Assembly: GCA_964630755.1 (NCBI GenBank)
Contig: CAZVYS010000016.1
Span: forward strand, 1-22,197
Direction of reading: 5' to 3'
Length of the DNA stretch: 22,197 nt
Source of the DNA: CAZVYS01 sp964630755
Lineage (GTDB): Bacteria > Patescibacteriota > Microgenomatia > UBA1400 > CG1-02-47-37
Below, piece by piece: positions 6,252 through 13,383 of this stretch. Below the pieces are notes generated by a model that was not told the DNA's origin, did no database searches, and saw nothing but the letters and a program-made list of their open reading frames with translations. The translations under genes were made by a program, and so were the position numbers. Positions within the stretch are counted from its first letter, which is position 1; every line of letters begins with the position of its first letter.

Positions 6252-6998
6252 GAAGTCGAGTTCCACTGGAGTTTCTCTACCAAAGATAGAGACTAGGACT
6301 TTAACTTTGCCTTTTTCGTCGTCAATGGATTCAACGCTGCCGAGGAAGTCGGCAAATGGGCCTTCGATGATTTTAACAGCTTCGCCCATGGAGAATTGAG
6401 CTTTGTATTTTGGTGCCTCCATTTGCATAAACTTCATGATGTTTTTTACTTCTGGAGCTGGGAGTGGAGTAGGTTTGTTACCTACGCCGACAAAGCCAGT
6501 GACACCTTGAGTGGTACGGACGGCTAACCAGGAATCGTCAGTTAAGATGAGTTTGACTAGCATGTAGCCTGGGAAGAGTTTTTCCTGAACATCGTGTTTT
6601 TGGCCTTTTTTAATCTGGATTTTGTTTTGAGTCGGAATGAGGATTTCCAAGATATAGTCGGCTAGCTTCATGGAGTTGGTTCTTTGAGTTAGGCCAGCGG
6701 CTACTTTTTGCTCGTGGCCTGAGTAAGTGTGAACTACATACCATTTGGCTTTTTTTGATTCAGATTTGTTGATGACGATATGGTTTTCTGCTCGTTTTTC
6801 TTTGAGTTCTTTTTCTTGTTGTTCCTTGACAATGTCTTTTTCTTCTTGAGTTTCAACTTTGTCTGTAGGTTTAGAAATAGCTTTTTTCTTTTCGTCAGCT
6901 TTTTTAGGTTCCGAACTAGCTCCGACGTTCGTCGGAGTCGCAGTTGCTGAAGTTACGGAACCTTCAGCCTTTGGCTGATTTTTCTTTTTCTTCTTCAT
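6231..6998 (-). CDS. nusG: Transcription termination/antitermination protein NusG
   Basis: NusG binds the RNA polymerase clamp and links transcription to Rho or ribosomes. The NGN domain starts near residue 84 (KWYVVHTYSGHEQKVAAGL) and contains LFPGYMLVKL and VRTTQGVTGFVG. The C-terminal KOW domain has GEAVKIIEGPFADFLGSVESID. About 83 residues precede NGN, a Lys/Glu/Pro-rich extension that makes the protein roughly 255 residues instead of about 180. Residues 12-31 of it are encoded by a palindromic module (6906-6963). A GGAGG site in a small hairpin precedes the ATG. It lies 18 nt after secE. Confidence 0.97.
   Translation of the reverse strand: MKKKKKNQPKAEGSVTSATATPTNVGASSEPKKADEKKKAISKPTDKVETQEEKDIVKEQQEKELKEKRAENHIVINKSESKKAKWYVVHTYSGHEQKVAAGLTQRTNSMKLADYILEILIPTQNKIQIKKGQKHDVQEKLFPGYMLVKLILTDDSWLAVRTTQGVTGFVGVGNKPTPLPAPEVKNIMKFMQMEAPKYKAQFSMGEAVKIIEGPFADFLGSVESIDDEKGKVKVLVSIFGRETPVELDFLQVQKI
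6906..6963. repeat. Palindromic module inside the nusG extension
   Basis: Outer inverted arms AGGTTCCG (6906-6913) and CGGAACCT (6956-6963) enclose a perfect inner hairpin, CTCCGACG-TT-CGTCGGAG (6920-6937). A further hairpin, TCAGCC-TTT-GGCTGA, follows at 6964-6978. All of it is in frame and encodes low-complexity residues of NusG. The layout resembles the intergenic module at 21640-21714. Confidence 0.6.
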
Positions 6999-6999
6999 C

Positions 7000-7011
7000 C
7001 GCCTCCTGGCG
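7000..7011 (-). promoter_or_regulatory. Shine-Dalgarno hairpin before nusG
   Basis: On the minus strand CGCC-AGGA-GGCG, with the GGAGG site in the loop and 3' arm, 1 nt before the ATG. The surrounding bases match the rplJ initiation region almost exactly, apart from two missing A. Confidence 0.55.
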
Positions 7012-7016
7012 AGATA

Positions 7017-7265
7017 CTATTTAATGATTATTCCCATTAAGTTGGTAAATAAGTAGTCAAGTCCACCGATGAAAAGACCGGTTAGTAAACTAACTACTAA
7101 TACAATGACAGTTAGTCTAATAACCTTTTTCCTGGTTGGCCAAACTACCTTTTTAAGCTCAGCAATAGATTGATTAATAAACTGCTGAGGGGTAACTGAG
7201 CCGCCTTTCGGCGAGCCAGGGTCGCCTTTTGGCGAACTAAATTTTTTAGAAGCTGATTGTACCAT
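7017..7265 (-). CDS. secE: Preprotein translocase subunit SecE
   Basis: SecE clamps SecY in the protein-export channel. The 82-residue protein has the single-membrane-span form: an amphipathic helix with FINQSIAELKKVVWPTRKKVIRLT (about 29-52), including the conserved KVVWPTR, then a hydrophobic span VIVLVVSLLTGLFIGGLDYLF. Residues 10-23 carry a repeated SPKG-D/G pattern, encoded by two CGCC-AAAA/GAAA-GGCG hairpins at 7202-7235. It is the first gene of the secE-nusG unit and diverges from galU. An extended -10 (TGGCATAAT on the minus strand, 7284-7276) ends 10 nt before the ATG. Confidence 0.95.
   Translation of the reverse strand: MVQSASKKFSSPKGDPGSPKGGSVTPQQFINQSIAELKKVVWPTRKKVIRLTVIVLVVSLLTGLFIGGLDYLFTNLMGIIIK
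7202..7235. repeat. Tandem CGCC/GGCG hairpins inside secE
   Basis: Two short hairpins, CGCC-TTTC-GGCG (7202-7213) and TCGCC-TTTT-GGCGA (7222-7235), lie 8 nt apart in the secE 5' coding region. On the mRNA (minus) strand their loops are GAAA and AAAA. They encode the SPKGD and SPKGG repeats. Confidence 0.55.
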
Positions 7266-7275
7266 GACAAGCCTT

Positions 7276-7284
7276 ATTATGCCA
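7276..7284 (-). promoter_or_regulatory. secE extended -10 promoter
   Basis: TGGCATAAT on the minus strand, ending 10 nt before the secE ATG. No clear -35. It diverges from the galU promoter 15 bp away. Confidence 0.5.
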
Positions 7285-7299
7285 TAAGTTGGATTAAGA

Positions 7300-7308
7300 T
7301 GGTATACT
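7300..7308 (+). promoter_or_regulatory. galU extended -10 promoter, leaderless start
   Basis: TGGTATACT ends 7 nt before the galU ATG at 7316, so transcription would start at the start codon or within 1-2 nt of it. Confidence 0.65.
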
Positions 7309-7315
7309 TTAAGAT

Positions 7316-8206
7316 ATGCAAAAAGTGACTAAGGCAGTAATTCCGGCAGCTGGTTTTGGAACGAGATTTTTACCACAAACAAAGGCAATGCCAAAGGAGA
7401 TGTTGCCCGTGGTAGATAAGCCAGTCATTCAGTATGTGGTTGAAGAATTAGTTGAGGCAGGAATTAAAGATATTATTATGGTGACCGGGTATCATAAGCG
7501 GACGATAGAAGATCATTTTGATGCTCCAAGTATGGACTTGGTTGAAAACCTTAAGATGGGGGGAGAAGGAAAAAAGCCATTACTTGAAGCGGTCGAGCGA
7601 GTATCTGAAATGGCTAATTTTATTTATGTTAGGCAAAAAGGCCCCTATGGCAATGGAACGCCGTTGATTAATGTTAAGGAAATAGTTGGGGATGAGCCGT
7701 TTATTTACACCTGGAGTGATGACTTTATTTTAGCTAAACCATCTAGGTTTAAACAGTTGGTTGATGTTTATAAAGAACATGGTTGTAGTGTTTTAGCTAG
7801 CATTAAAGCCACCAGTGATGAGGATTATGATCGGTATGGGTTTGCTGGTGGGAAAGAGCTTAAACCGGGATTGATAGATGTAGATCAATTGATTGAAAAA
7901 CCAGGCAAGAAAAAAGCACCGAGTGATTTAGCTAATGTGTCTGGATTTTTATTTATGCCTGATATTTTTAAGTATTTAGACCAGGTGCTGGAGGAGTTAA
8001 AAGAAGGGGAAGAGTTTTATTATAATGATGCTTTAAAGTTAATGCTTAAAGATAAGCATCGGATACTAGCTAAAGAGATTGAAGGTGGGAAGTATTATGA
8101 TACTGGCAACAAGATGGAGTATCTTAAGACCGTAGTTGAGTTTGCACTTAAGCATCCAGACGTGAACGGAGAGTTTAAAAACTACTTAAAGACTTTGGAT
8201 TTGTGA
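7316..8206 (+). CDS. galU: UTP-glucose-1-phosphate uridylyltransferase
   Basis: GalU makes UDP-glucose from UTP and glucose-1-phosphate in the cytoplasm. The 296-residue protein has the nucleotide-binding signature VIPAAGFGTRFLPQTKAMPKEMLPVVDKPVIQY at its N-terminus, with the substrate-binding LIEKP and GKYYDTGNKMEYLK later. Length and all main motifs are normal for the family. The start is fixed by a -10 box 7 nt upstream. Its TGA overlaps the GTG start of nfo, so the two form an operon. The downstream GH13 phosphorylase-like enzyme could supply its glucose-1-phosphate substrate (inference). Confidence 0.96.
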   Translation: MQKVTKAVIPAAGFGTRFLPQTKAMPKEMLPVVDKPVIQYVVEELVEAGIKDIIMVTGYHKRTIEDHFDAPSMDLVENLKMGGEGKKPLLEAVERVSEMANFIYVRQKGPYGNGTPLINVKEIVGDEPFIYTWSDDFILAKPSRFKQLVDVYKEHGCSVLASIKATSDEDYDRYGFAGGKELKPGLIDVDQLIEKPGKKKAPSDLANVSGFLFMPDIFKYLDQVLEELKEGEEFYYNDALKLMLKDKHRILAKEIEGGKYYDTGNKMEYLKTVVEFALKHPDVNGEFKNYLKTLDL

Positions 8207-9057
8207 GACAAGTCGGGGCGCATCTTTCAATTAGTGGTGGATTGTATAAGTCGGTTGAGAGCATTGTAGAAAAGGGTGGAAATGCTTTACAGATTTTTTC
8301 AAGTTCACCGCGGATGTGGATGAGTAAGTTACCAAAAGATGAAGATGTTAATAAATTTAATCAGCTAATTAAGAAACATGATATAAGGTCAGTTTTTATC
8401 CATGCCAAGTATCTAGTAAATCTAGCAAGTGATAAAAAAGAGTTAGTAGAAAAGAGTAAAAAGAGCTTGTTGTTTGATCTAAAGGTGGGTGAAATGATTG
8501 GAGCTAGTGGAGTAATAGTTCATTTAGGCTCTCATCAGGGTCGGGGATTTGAGGCGGTTTTCAAGCAGTTGGTTAAAGAGATAAAAACTATCCTTAACCT
8601 TAGTGGATCAAAGACTATGTTTTTAATTGAGAATGCAGCTCAAAAAAAGGGGAAGATTGGTTATCGTTTAGAGGATATTAGTCAGTTACTAAAGGCCGTT
8701 AACCATAGGCGACTAGGGTGGTGCCTTGATAGCTGTCATGCATACAATGCAGGCTATTTCTTGGGGAAAGATTTGGGAAAACAAGGGATAGGGTTTGATC
8801 TAGTTGCTGATATAGAAAGGTTAGGGTTAAAAGGCAGCTTGAAGTGTTTGCATGTTAATGATTCTAAGGATGAGTTTGATTCAGGTAGAGATAGGCATGC
8901 AAATTTAGGTGAAGGTGAGATGGGTAAGGAGGAACTAAGTCTTTATGTTAATCACAAAGGACTTAATCACCTACCGATGATTATTGAGACGCCAGGCTTT
9001 GAAGGTTTAGGGCCAGACAAAAAGAATCTTGATATACTAAAATCATGGATCAAGTAA
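8203..9057 (+). CDS. nfo: Endonuclease IV (AP endonuclease)
   Basis: Nfo cleaves DNA 5' of abasic sites in base excision repair, using three metal ions in a TIM barrel. The 284-residue protein shows the family in order: VGAHLSISGGLYKSVE, NALQIFSSSPRMW, VIVHLGSHQGRG, LIENAAQKKGKIGYRLEDI, RLGWCLDSCHAYNAGYF, LHVNDSKDEFDSGRDRHANLGEGEMG and MIIETPG. The metal-binding His, Glu and Asp residues are present. It starts with GTG in a GTGA overlap with galU and has no separate promoter in view, so it is probably co-transcribed and translationally coupled. Confidence 0.97.
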   Translation: MRQVGAHLSISGGLYKSVESIVEKGGNALQIFSSSPRMWMSKLPKDEDVNKFNQLIKKHDIRSVFIHAKYLVNLASDKKELVEKSKKSLLFDLKVGEMIGASGVIVHLGSHQGRGFEAVFKQLVKEIKTILNLSGSKTMFLIENAAQKKGKIGYRLEDISQLLKAVNHRRLGWCLDSCHAYNAGYFLGKDLGKQGIGFDLVADIERLGLKGSLKCLHVNDSKDEFDSGRDRHANLGEGEMGKEELSLYVNHKGLNHLPMIIETPGFEGLGPDKKNLDILKSWIK

Positions 9058-9065
9058 AACATTTT

Positions 9066-9078
9066 AGGGTCCGACCCT
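9066..9078. repeat. Odd palindrome between nfo and the hydrolase
   Basis: AGGGTC-C-GACCCT, perfect 6-base arms with a one-base centre and core GTC-N-GAC. It lies 10 nt before the hydrolase ATG. The adjacent bases (9071-9089) match the truB 5' region at 3494-3512 in 18 of 19 positions. Confidence 0.55.
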
Positions 9079-9088
9079 GGAATTTACT

Positions 9089-10096
9089 ATGAGATATATA
9101 CAAAAATACTGGTGGATTGGGTTGGTTGTAGTGTTGCTTGGTGGGGTGAGTTGGTGGCTTTGTCCTAAAGAAAAACAAGTAGTACTTTCACCTCATGCAC
9201 CGTGGTTGTTTGTGGAAAAGCCTTTAGAAAAGTATTCGTTTGAGAGTTTAAGGCAGCGGGTGTTTGTCGGTAGTGAGATCAAGCTTGGTAGAAACTTGTT
9301 TAAAGCTGAGACTTATACTCCCAGGTTGTTTAAGTATGTGGTTGAAGGAAGATCGGTTAGCGGACAGATAAACGTGCCTAAAAGTGAAGTACCTAAAAAT
9401 GGTTTTCCAGTAGTGATAATGTTAAGGGGTTATGTAGATCAAGAGATTTATGAAACTGGAGTGGGGACTAAGAACGCGGCTGGGTACTTTGCTTCAAAGG
9501 GGTTTATTACAATAGCACCGGATTTCTTGGGTTATGGTGAGTCAGATATGCCGCCGGAAAATGTGTTTCATGAGCGGTTTTTAAGACCAGTGCAGGTGTT
9601 GGAGTTGATAGCTAGTGTGAAGAATATAGAAGGGTCCGACCCTTCCGATATTCAGATTTGGGGGCATTCTAATGGTGGGCAAGTGGCTTTAAGTGTTTTG
9701 GAGATTAGCGGTAAAGATTATCCGACTACCCTATGGGCGCCGGTGTCTAAGCCATTTCCCTACTCAATTTTGTATTTTACAGATGAGTTTGATGATTACG
9801 GTAAGGCTTTAAGAAAAGAACTAGCTGGCTTAGAAGCGCAGTATGATGTTGATGATTTTAATATATTAAAATACTTAGAATGGATCAAAGCGCCAATCCA
9901 GGTTCACCAGGGAACTATAGATGATGCTGTGCCTTTGGAGTGGTCATTAGAGCTAGTGGAGCAGCTAAACTTGCAAGGTATTGAGGTTCAGCTGCATCAG
10001 TATCAAGGGGCTGATCATAATTTAGTGAGTCCGGTGAGCGGGACGAGTGCCTGGGATGAGGCGGTTATCAGAGATGTAGAGTGGTTTAGAAAATGA
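9089..10096 (+). CDS. Membrane-anchored alpha/beta hydrolase (S9/dienelactone-hydrolase-like)
   Basis: A 335-residue protein with an N-terminal hydrophobic anchor (residues 8-24, WWIGLVVVLLGGVSWWL), so the rest probably faces the outside of the membrane. The catalytic triad is visible: nucleophile Ser194 in GHSNGG, Asp278 or 279 in GTIDDAVP, and His310 in GADHN. The fold resembles peptidase S9 and acyl-hydrolase domains; the substrate cannot be told from sequence. Residues 181-186 (EGSDPS) are encoded by a 17-bp palindrome directly before the catalytic strand. It has no clear ribosome binding site. Its 3' end overlaps the sigma-factor start (ATGA), and its last 32 bp of homology recur at 13408. 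Confidence 0.88.
   Translation: MRYIQKYWWIGLVVVLLGGVSWWLCPKEKQVVLSPHAPWLFVEKPLEKYSFESLRQRVFVGSEIKLGRNLFKAETYTPRLFKYVVEGRSVSGQINVPKSEVPKNGFPVVIMLRGYVDQEIYETGVGTKNAAGYFASKGFITIAPDFLGYGESDMPPENVFHERFLRPVQVLELIASVKNIEGSDPSDIQIWGHSNGGQVALSVLEISGKDYPTTLWAPVSKPFPYSILYFTDEFDDYGKALRKELAGLEAQYDVDDFNILKYLEWIKAPIQVHQGTIDDAVPLEWSLELVEQLNLQGIEVQLHQYQGADHNLVSPVSGTSAWDEAVIRDVEWFRK
9629..9645. repeat. Odd palindrome inside the hydrolase gene
   Basis: GAAGGGTC-C-GACCCTTC, perfect 8-base arms with a one-base centre. It is in frame and encodes EGSDPS, just before the strand carrying the nucleophile motif. Same GTC-N-GAC core as at 9066, 21640 and 21702. Confidence 0.6.
10058..10089 (+). repeat. Direct repeat, upstream copy (end of the hydrolase gene)
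   Basis: These 32 bp, from GAGGCGG to GTTTAG, recur identically at 13408-13439. Here they encode the last residues of the hydrolase (EAVIRDVEWF and part of Arg). Confidence 0.9.
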
Positions 10097-11109
10097 GTGA
10101 TCAGGTAGGAGTTGAGAGAGATAAAACTATTGTTAATTGGTCAAGACAGGATTTGAGAGCTATCGATGAATTTATTATCTCGGGTGATATGTTAGCTTTG
10201 ATGTTGAAAGAAGCAGGGAAAATTCCAAAAATAAAGCCAGAAGAAAATATTTCATTGGCTAGAGATATTTGGCATGGGAAGTTGGCTGAAAGAGATTTAG
10301 CCAAAGGAGGTTTTGATAAAAGTAAAAAATCCTCCTTAGAGAAAGAAGTCAAAAGAGCCCAGCGATCAAAGCAGGAGATGATATTAAGAAATAGACGATT
10401 AGTGGCTTTTTTTGCTTATCGTTATACAGGAAGAGGTATGTCTTATGAGGATATGATACAGGAAGGCTCTATTGGTTTAATGAGGGCAGTGGATAAATTT
10501 GACCATAAGAAAGGATATGCTTTTTCTACTTATGCTGCTTTTTGGATTAGAGCCTTGATTACTCGAGGAATTGCCAATCAAGGTAGAAGCATTAGACTGC
10601 CTCAGTATAAAAATGATCAAGTAGCTAAGTCCTTTTGGCTAGAAGAGAAATTGATTAAAAAGTTAAAAAGAGATCCAGAAGAGGTTGAGTTAGCTAAAGA
10701 ATTAGAAGAAAAGTTAAAAGTTAGCCCAGCTCATGCTGAAGAAATATTAAAGATTAGACTATGGCCAGAATCTTTAGATGCGCCTATTGACGATGATGAG
10801 AATGGTCGAGCTTTAATGGATGTGATTGAAGATATTGAGGCTGATTCTCCAGATGAGCTGGCGGAAATGTCATTAGTTCAGGATATTGTAGAAGAAGCCC
10901 TAGAGGGTTTGAGTAAGAAAAAGAAAATGGTTTTTAGATTAATTTATGATTTTGAGAAAAAACTAGTCAGAGAGTTTGCTGAAGTTGGTAGACATGTTAA
11001 GGTAGATTTAAGCAGAGAAAGGGTTAGGCAGATACACAGAGAGGTTTTAGACCATATTAGTGCAAATGGCTTTGAGGAAAAACTAGAAACGATTTTTAAT
11101 TCGATTTAA
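10093..11109 (+). CDS. RNA polymerase sigma-70 family factor, divergent
   Basis: A 338-residue sigma factor. Region 1.2 lies at about 32-62 (GDMLALMLKEAGKIPKIKPEE). Region 2 lies at about 95-168, with core-binding GMSYEDMIQEGSIGLMRAVDKFD and the promoter-melting/-10 part YAFSTYAAFWIRALITRGI...RSIRLP. Region 3 spans about 175-240. Region 4 (about 265-322) ends in DLSRERVRQIHREVL. Region 2 is close to housekeeping sigma factors, so it could read TATAAT boxes. Region 4 is unusual: the stretch before SRERVRQI (REFAEVGRHVKVDL) departs from the normal LEEIG pattern. The start overlaps the hydrolase stop. Whether it is the primary or an alternative factor cannot be decided here. Confidence 0.92.
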   Translation: MSDQVGVERDKTIVNWSRQDLRAIDEFIISGDMLALMLKEAGKIPKIKPEENISLARDIWHGKLAERDLAKGGFDKSKKSSLEKEVKRAQRSKQEMILRNRRLVAFFAYRYTGRGMSYEDMIQEGSIGLMRAVDKFDHKKGYAFSTYAAFWIRALITRGIANQGRSIRLPQYKNDQVAKSFWLEEKLIKKLKRDPEEVELAKELEEKLKVSPAHAEEILKIRLWPESLDAPIDDDENGRALMDVIEDIEADSPDELAEMSLVQDIVEEALEGLSKKKKMVFRLIYDFEKKLVREFAEVGRHVKVDLSRERVRQIHREVLDHISANGFEEKLETIFNSI

Positions 11110-11163
11110 CTAGAGAATTAATCCACGATAGCTGTTTGATGGTTGGTTTAAGAACAAGATTAG

Positions 11164-11191
11164 TTGATTTTTGTTTATTTTACCCTATAAT
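11164..11191 (+). promoter_or_regulatory. Promoter of the 707-residue gene
   Basis: -35 TTGATT (11164-11169), a 16-bp spacer, and -10 TATAAT (11186-11191), ending 8 nt before the ATG at 11200. Predicted 5' leader of 0-2 nt. Confidence 0.7.
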
Positions 11192-11199
11192 ACATTATT

Positions 11200-13323
11200 A
11201 TGGTGACAACAGAGGCTCCTTTATTGGGAGTGAACCAGCTAGAAACTTGTCAGGATTTTTCTAGAGCTAGATCTAGAGTGCTTGAGCTTGAAGGAATGGA
11301 GCATTATTTACCAGAGGAACAAACAAGAGAATTAGTTGAAAAGGCAATTGACCAGATGGTTGAACAAGTGACTCTGGAAATCGATTCAGCTGGAATGAAG
11401 GTTTGGTGGGGACAGTTAAGTGGCTGGTCTGAAAAAGAAACTGAGGAGTATTTTAGTCATAATAATAGGCAGTTGTATAAGAGTGAGCTGAAGTTAAGTG
11501 AGGATGCGGCTGAGAGAAAAGAACAGATGATAGTCATAGGTAATTATTTAAGATTAAATTATGAACGGCTTCGAGATAGTAAAGCGAGGACAAAAACAGT
11601 AGATAAAGCTAAGAATAGATTAAGGGAGTTTTTTGCTTATGCATTCTATGACATATTTGCAGAGCCTGCTTTTGCTATTGATGATGAAATAATAGGCCTA
11701 AATCCAGCAGACAGGCAGTTAGGAGAGTTAAAAACTAATCCTGAAAGGATTAAGCAGTTAAGGGTGTTTTGTGAGCAGGTGGTTGAGGAGACTGAGACTG
11801 AGTTAAGCCCAGAGAAGTTATTTGAAGAAGTGATGTTGGCAACTGAAGGTGGTAACTTAAGTACAACTTGGAGTTATTTAACTGGAAACTCAGGTTTACC
11901 TGAGGTTAGAAGAGTGTTGGAGAAAGAGGAAGCAAATCAAGTAAAAGGTCAAGATCGAACGGTTAGAGAGTTGCAGTTAGTATGGGAAACAGTGGCTTTT
12001 AGCATGGAGATGGGTGTAGACCAAGACTTGATTTATGAAATAAATAACTTACCAACTGGTGATAAGGCTGAGGAAGAGATAGGCAAGTTTATGAATCGGG
12101 AGGAGTTAGTGCTGGAAACTTGGAAGCTATTACAAGCTGAGACTCCAAATGTGCTTAAGATGGCTGTGGAATCTGGTGAACCGATAGATGTAAGAGAGTT
12201 ATTACAAGAAAGAGCTGAGAATAAGGGTTTTTCTGGAAAAGTTGAGTCTGAAGCTGAACTAAATAAAAAGATTCAGTTTGCTGAAGGTTTAATGAGGCAG
12301 TTGTTGCCATTAGTGTTTAGAGAGGCAGAATTTCTTATGGTTGAATATCCATACCGATTAGGATCGATTACCCGGGATTATAATTTGACTTTACACAATC
12401 GGGATAAGCAATTATTAAAAGCACAGTTTGTAAATCCAAGAAATGAGCTTGATATATTTTTAACTGCTTGTGGTCATGAAAGACTGGGTCATTTAGCTCA
12501 TACGAATATGATTCAGTTGGGCGTGGAAAATGGAAAGTTGCCAAAGAGTGTTAATTGGAACAAGATACCTGATCCTATAAAAGAAGAGATGGCTATACTA
12601 GTTGAACAGCAGTTAAAGTTAATTAAAAATAGAGATGAGCAAGCTGATAATCAGGAAGCAGAGCTTAAGAAGACTGAATCACCAGAAGTAGTAGATACTG
12701 ATAGTGATACTGATGAAGAAGATGAAACAAAAGGGATGGTATGGGCAGATTTATACTTAGCATTTTTGTATCGAAGGCAAGCTCCAAAAGCAGTAGCCCA
12801 AAGACAAGTAAGATTATTGATGGAGCAAAGATGGTTAGATGGTAAGCGAAAGGCTTTAACTAACAAAGAAGCTGACGAGATCGCTACTATAGTTAATCCA
12901 ATGATAACTAGATGGTATGGTGAGGGCTTGCCATTGATGGCTATAAATGATGAGACAGCGGGTAATATTAATATGACTGATCCGTTAGACGGAATTAAGT
13001 ATATAGCTGATTTTTTTGACGCAGAAGAACCAGCAAGTTTATTGAGTAGGATTTTAGAGATGGGTGCAAGTTTAGGAGCAGGAGTTTTTAGTGGTTTAGT
13101 GAATAGATTGAGTAAGGAAAAACTAAGCTTAAAAAAAGCTTTTGAAAAAGAGTTTGGAGAGATTTGGTTTGATAATCCAAAAGCCAGAGCGGTTTACTTG
13201 GCCTTGTTGGTAGAGACTGGGGAAAACCATAAGACTAAGACTTATCCAGGTTTTGTGGCTCGAGCGAATCCAAAAGGAATCATTGAAGAGTTTGGTCAAT
13301 GGGGCATTGAAGATGAGATTTAA
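11200..13323 (+). CDS. Unknown 707-residue protein with an HExxxH motif
   Basis: I do not recognise this protein. It looks soluble and mostly helical, with no signal peptide or membrane span. An acidic linker (about 484-505, with DTDSDTDEEDE) splits it into a larger N-terminal and a smaller C-terminal part. At residue 426 it reads GHERLGHLAH: His-Glu and then further His at 431 and 434. This is reminiscent of zinc metallopeptidases, but the spacing is HExxxH, not HExxH. A later conserved-looking segment is LPLMAINDETAGNINMTDPLDGI. It has its own promoter 8 nt upstream. With the sigma factor it lies between two copies of a 32-bp repeat. Confidence 0.8.
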   Translation: MVTTEAPLLGVNQLETCQDFSRARSRVLELEGMEHYLPEEQTRELVEKAIDQMVEQVTLEIDSAGMKVWWGQLSGWSEKETEEYFSHNNRQLYKSELKLSEDAAERKEQMIVIGNYLRLNYERLRDSKARTKTVDKAKNRLREFFAYAFYDIFAEPAFAIDDEIIGLNPADRQLGELKTNPERIKQLRVFCEQVVEETETELSPEKLFEEVMLATEGGNLSTTWSYLTGNSGLPEVRRVLEKEEANQVKGQDRTVRELQLVWETVAFSMEMGVDQDLIYEINNLPTGDKAEEEIGKFMNREELVLETWKLLQAETPNVLKMAVESGEPIDVRELLQERAENKGFSGKVESEAELNKKIQFAEGLMRQLLPLVFREAEFLMVEYPYRLGSITRDYNLTLHNRDKQLLKAQFVNPRNELDIFLTACGHERLGHLAHTNMIQLGVENGKLPKSVNWNKIPDPIKEEMAILVEQQLKLIKNRDEQADNQEAELKKTESPEVVDTDSDTDEEDETKGMVWADLYLAFLYRRQAPKAVAQRQVRLLMEQRWLDGKRKALTNKEADEIATIVNPMITRWYGEGLPLMAINDETAGNINMTDPLDGIKYIADFFDAEEPASLLSRILEMGASLGAGVFSGLVNRLSKEKLSLKKAFEKEFGEIWFDNPKARAVYLALLVETGENHKTKTYPGFVARANPKGIIEEFGQWGIEDEI

Positions 13324-13383
13324 GCTTTAAGCTTGATTGATGATAAAATCACCGCTTGACAAAAAATATCTTTAAGAAGCTAA

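Noticed and set aside
9089..9165. Lipoprotein signal in the hydrolase
   Set aside because: Cys25 follows the hydrophobic segment, but the preceding residues (Trp-Trp-Leu) do not fit a lipobox, so an uncleaved membrane anchor is more likely.
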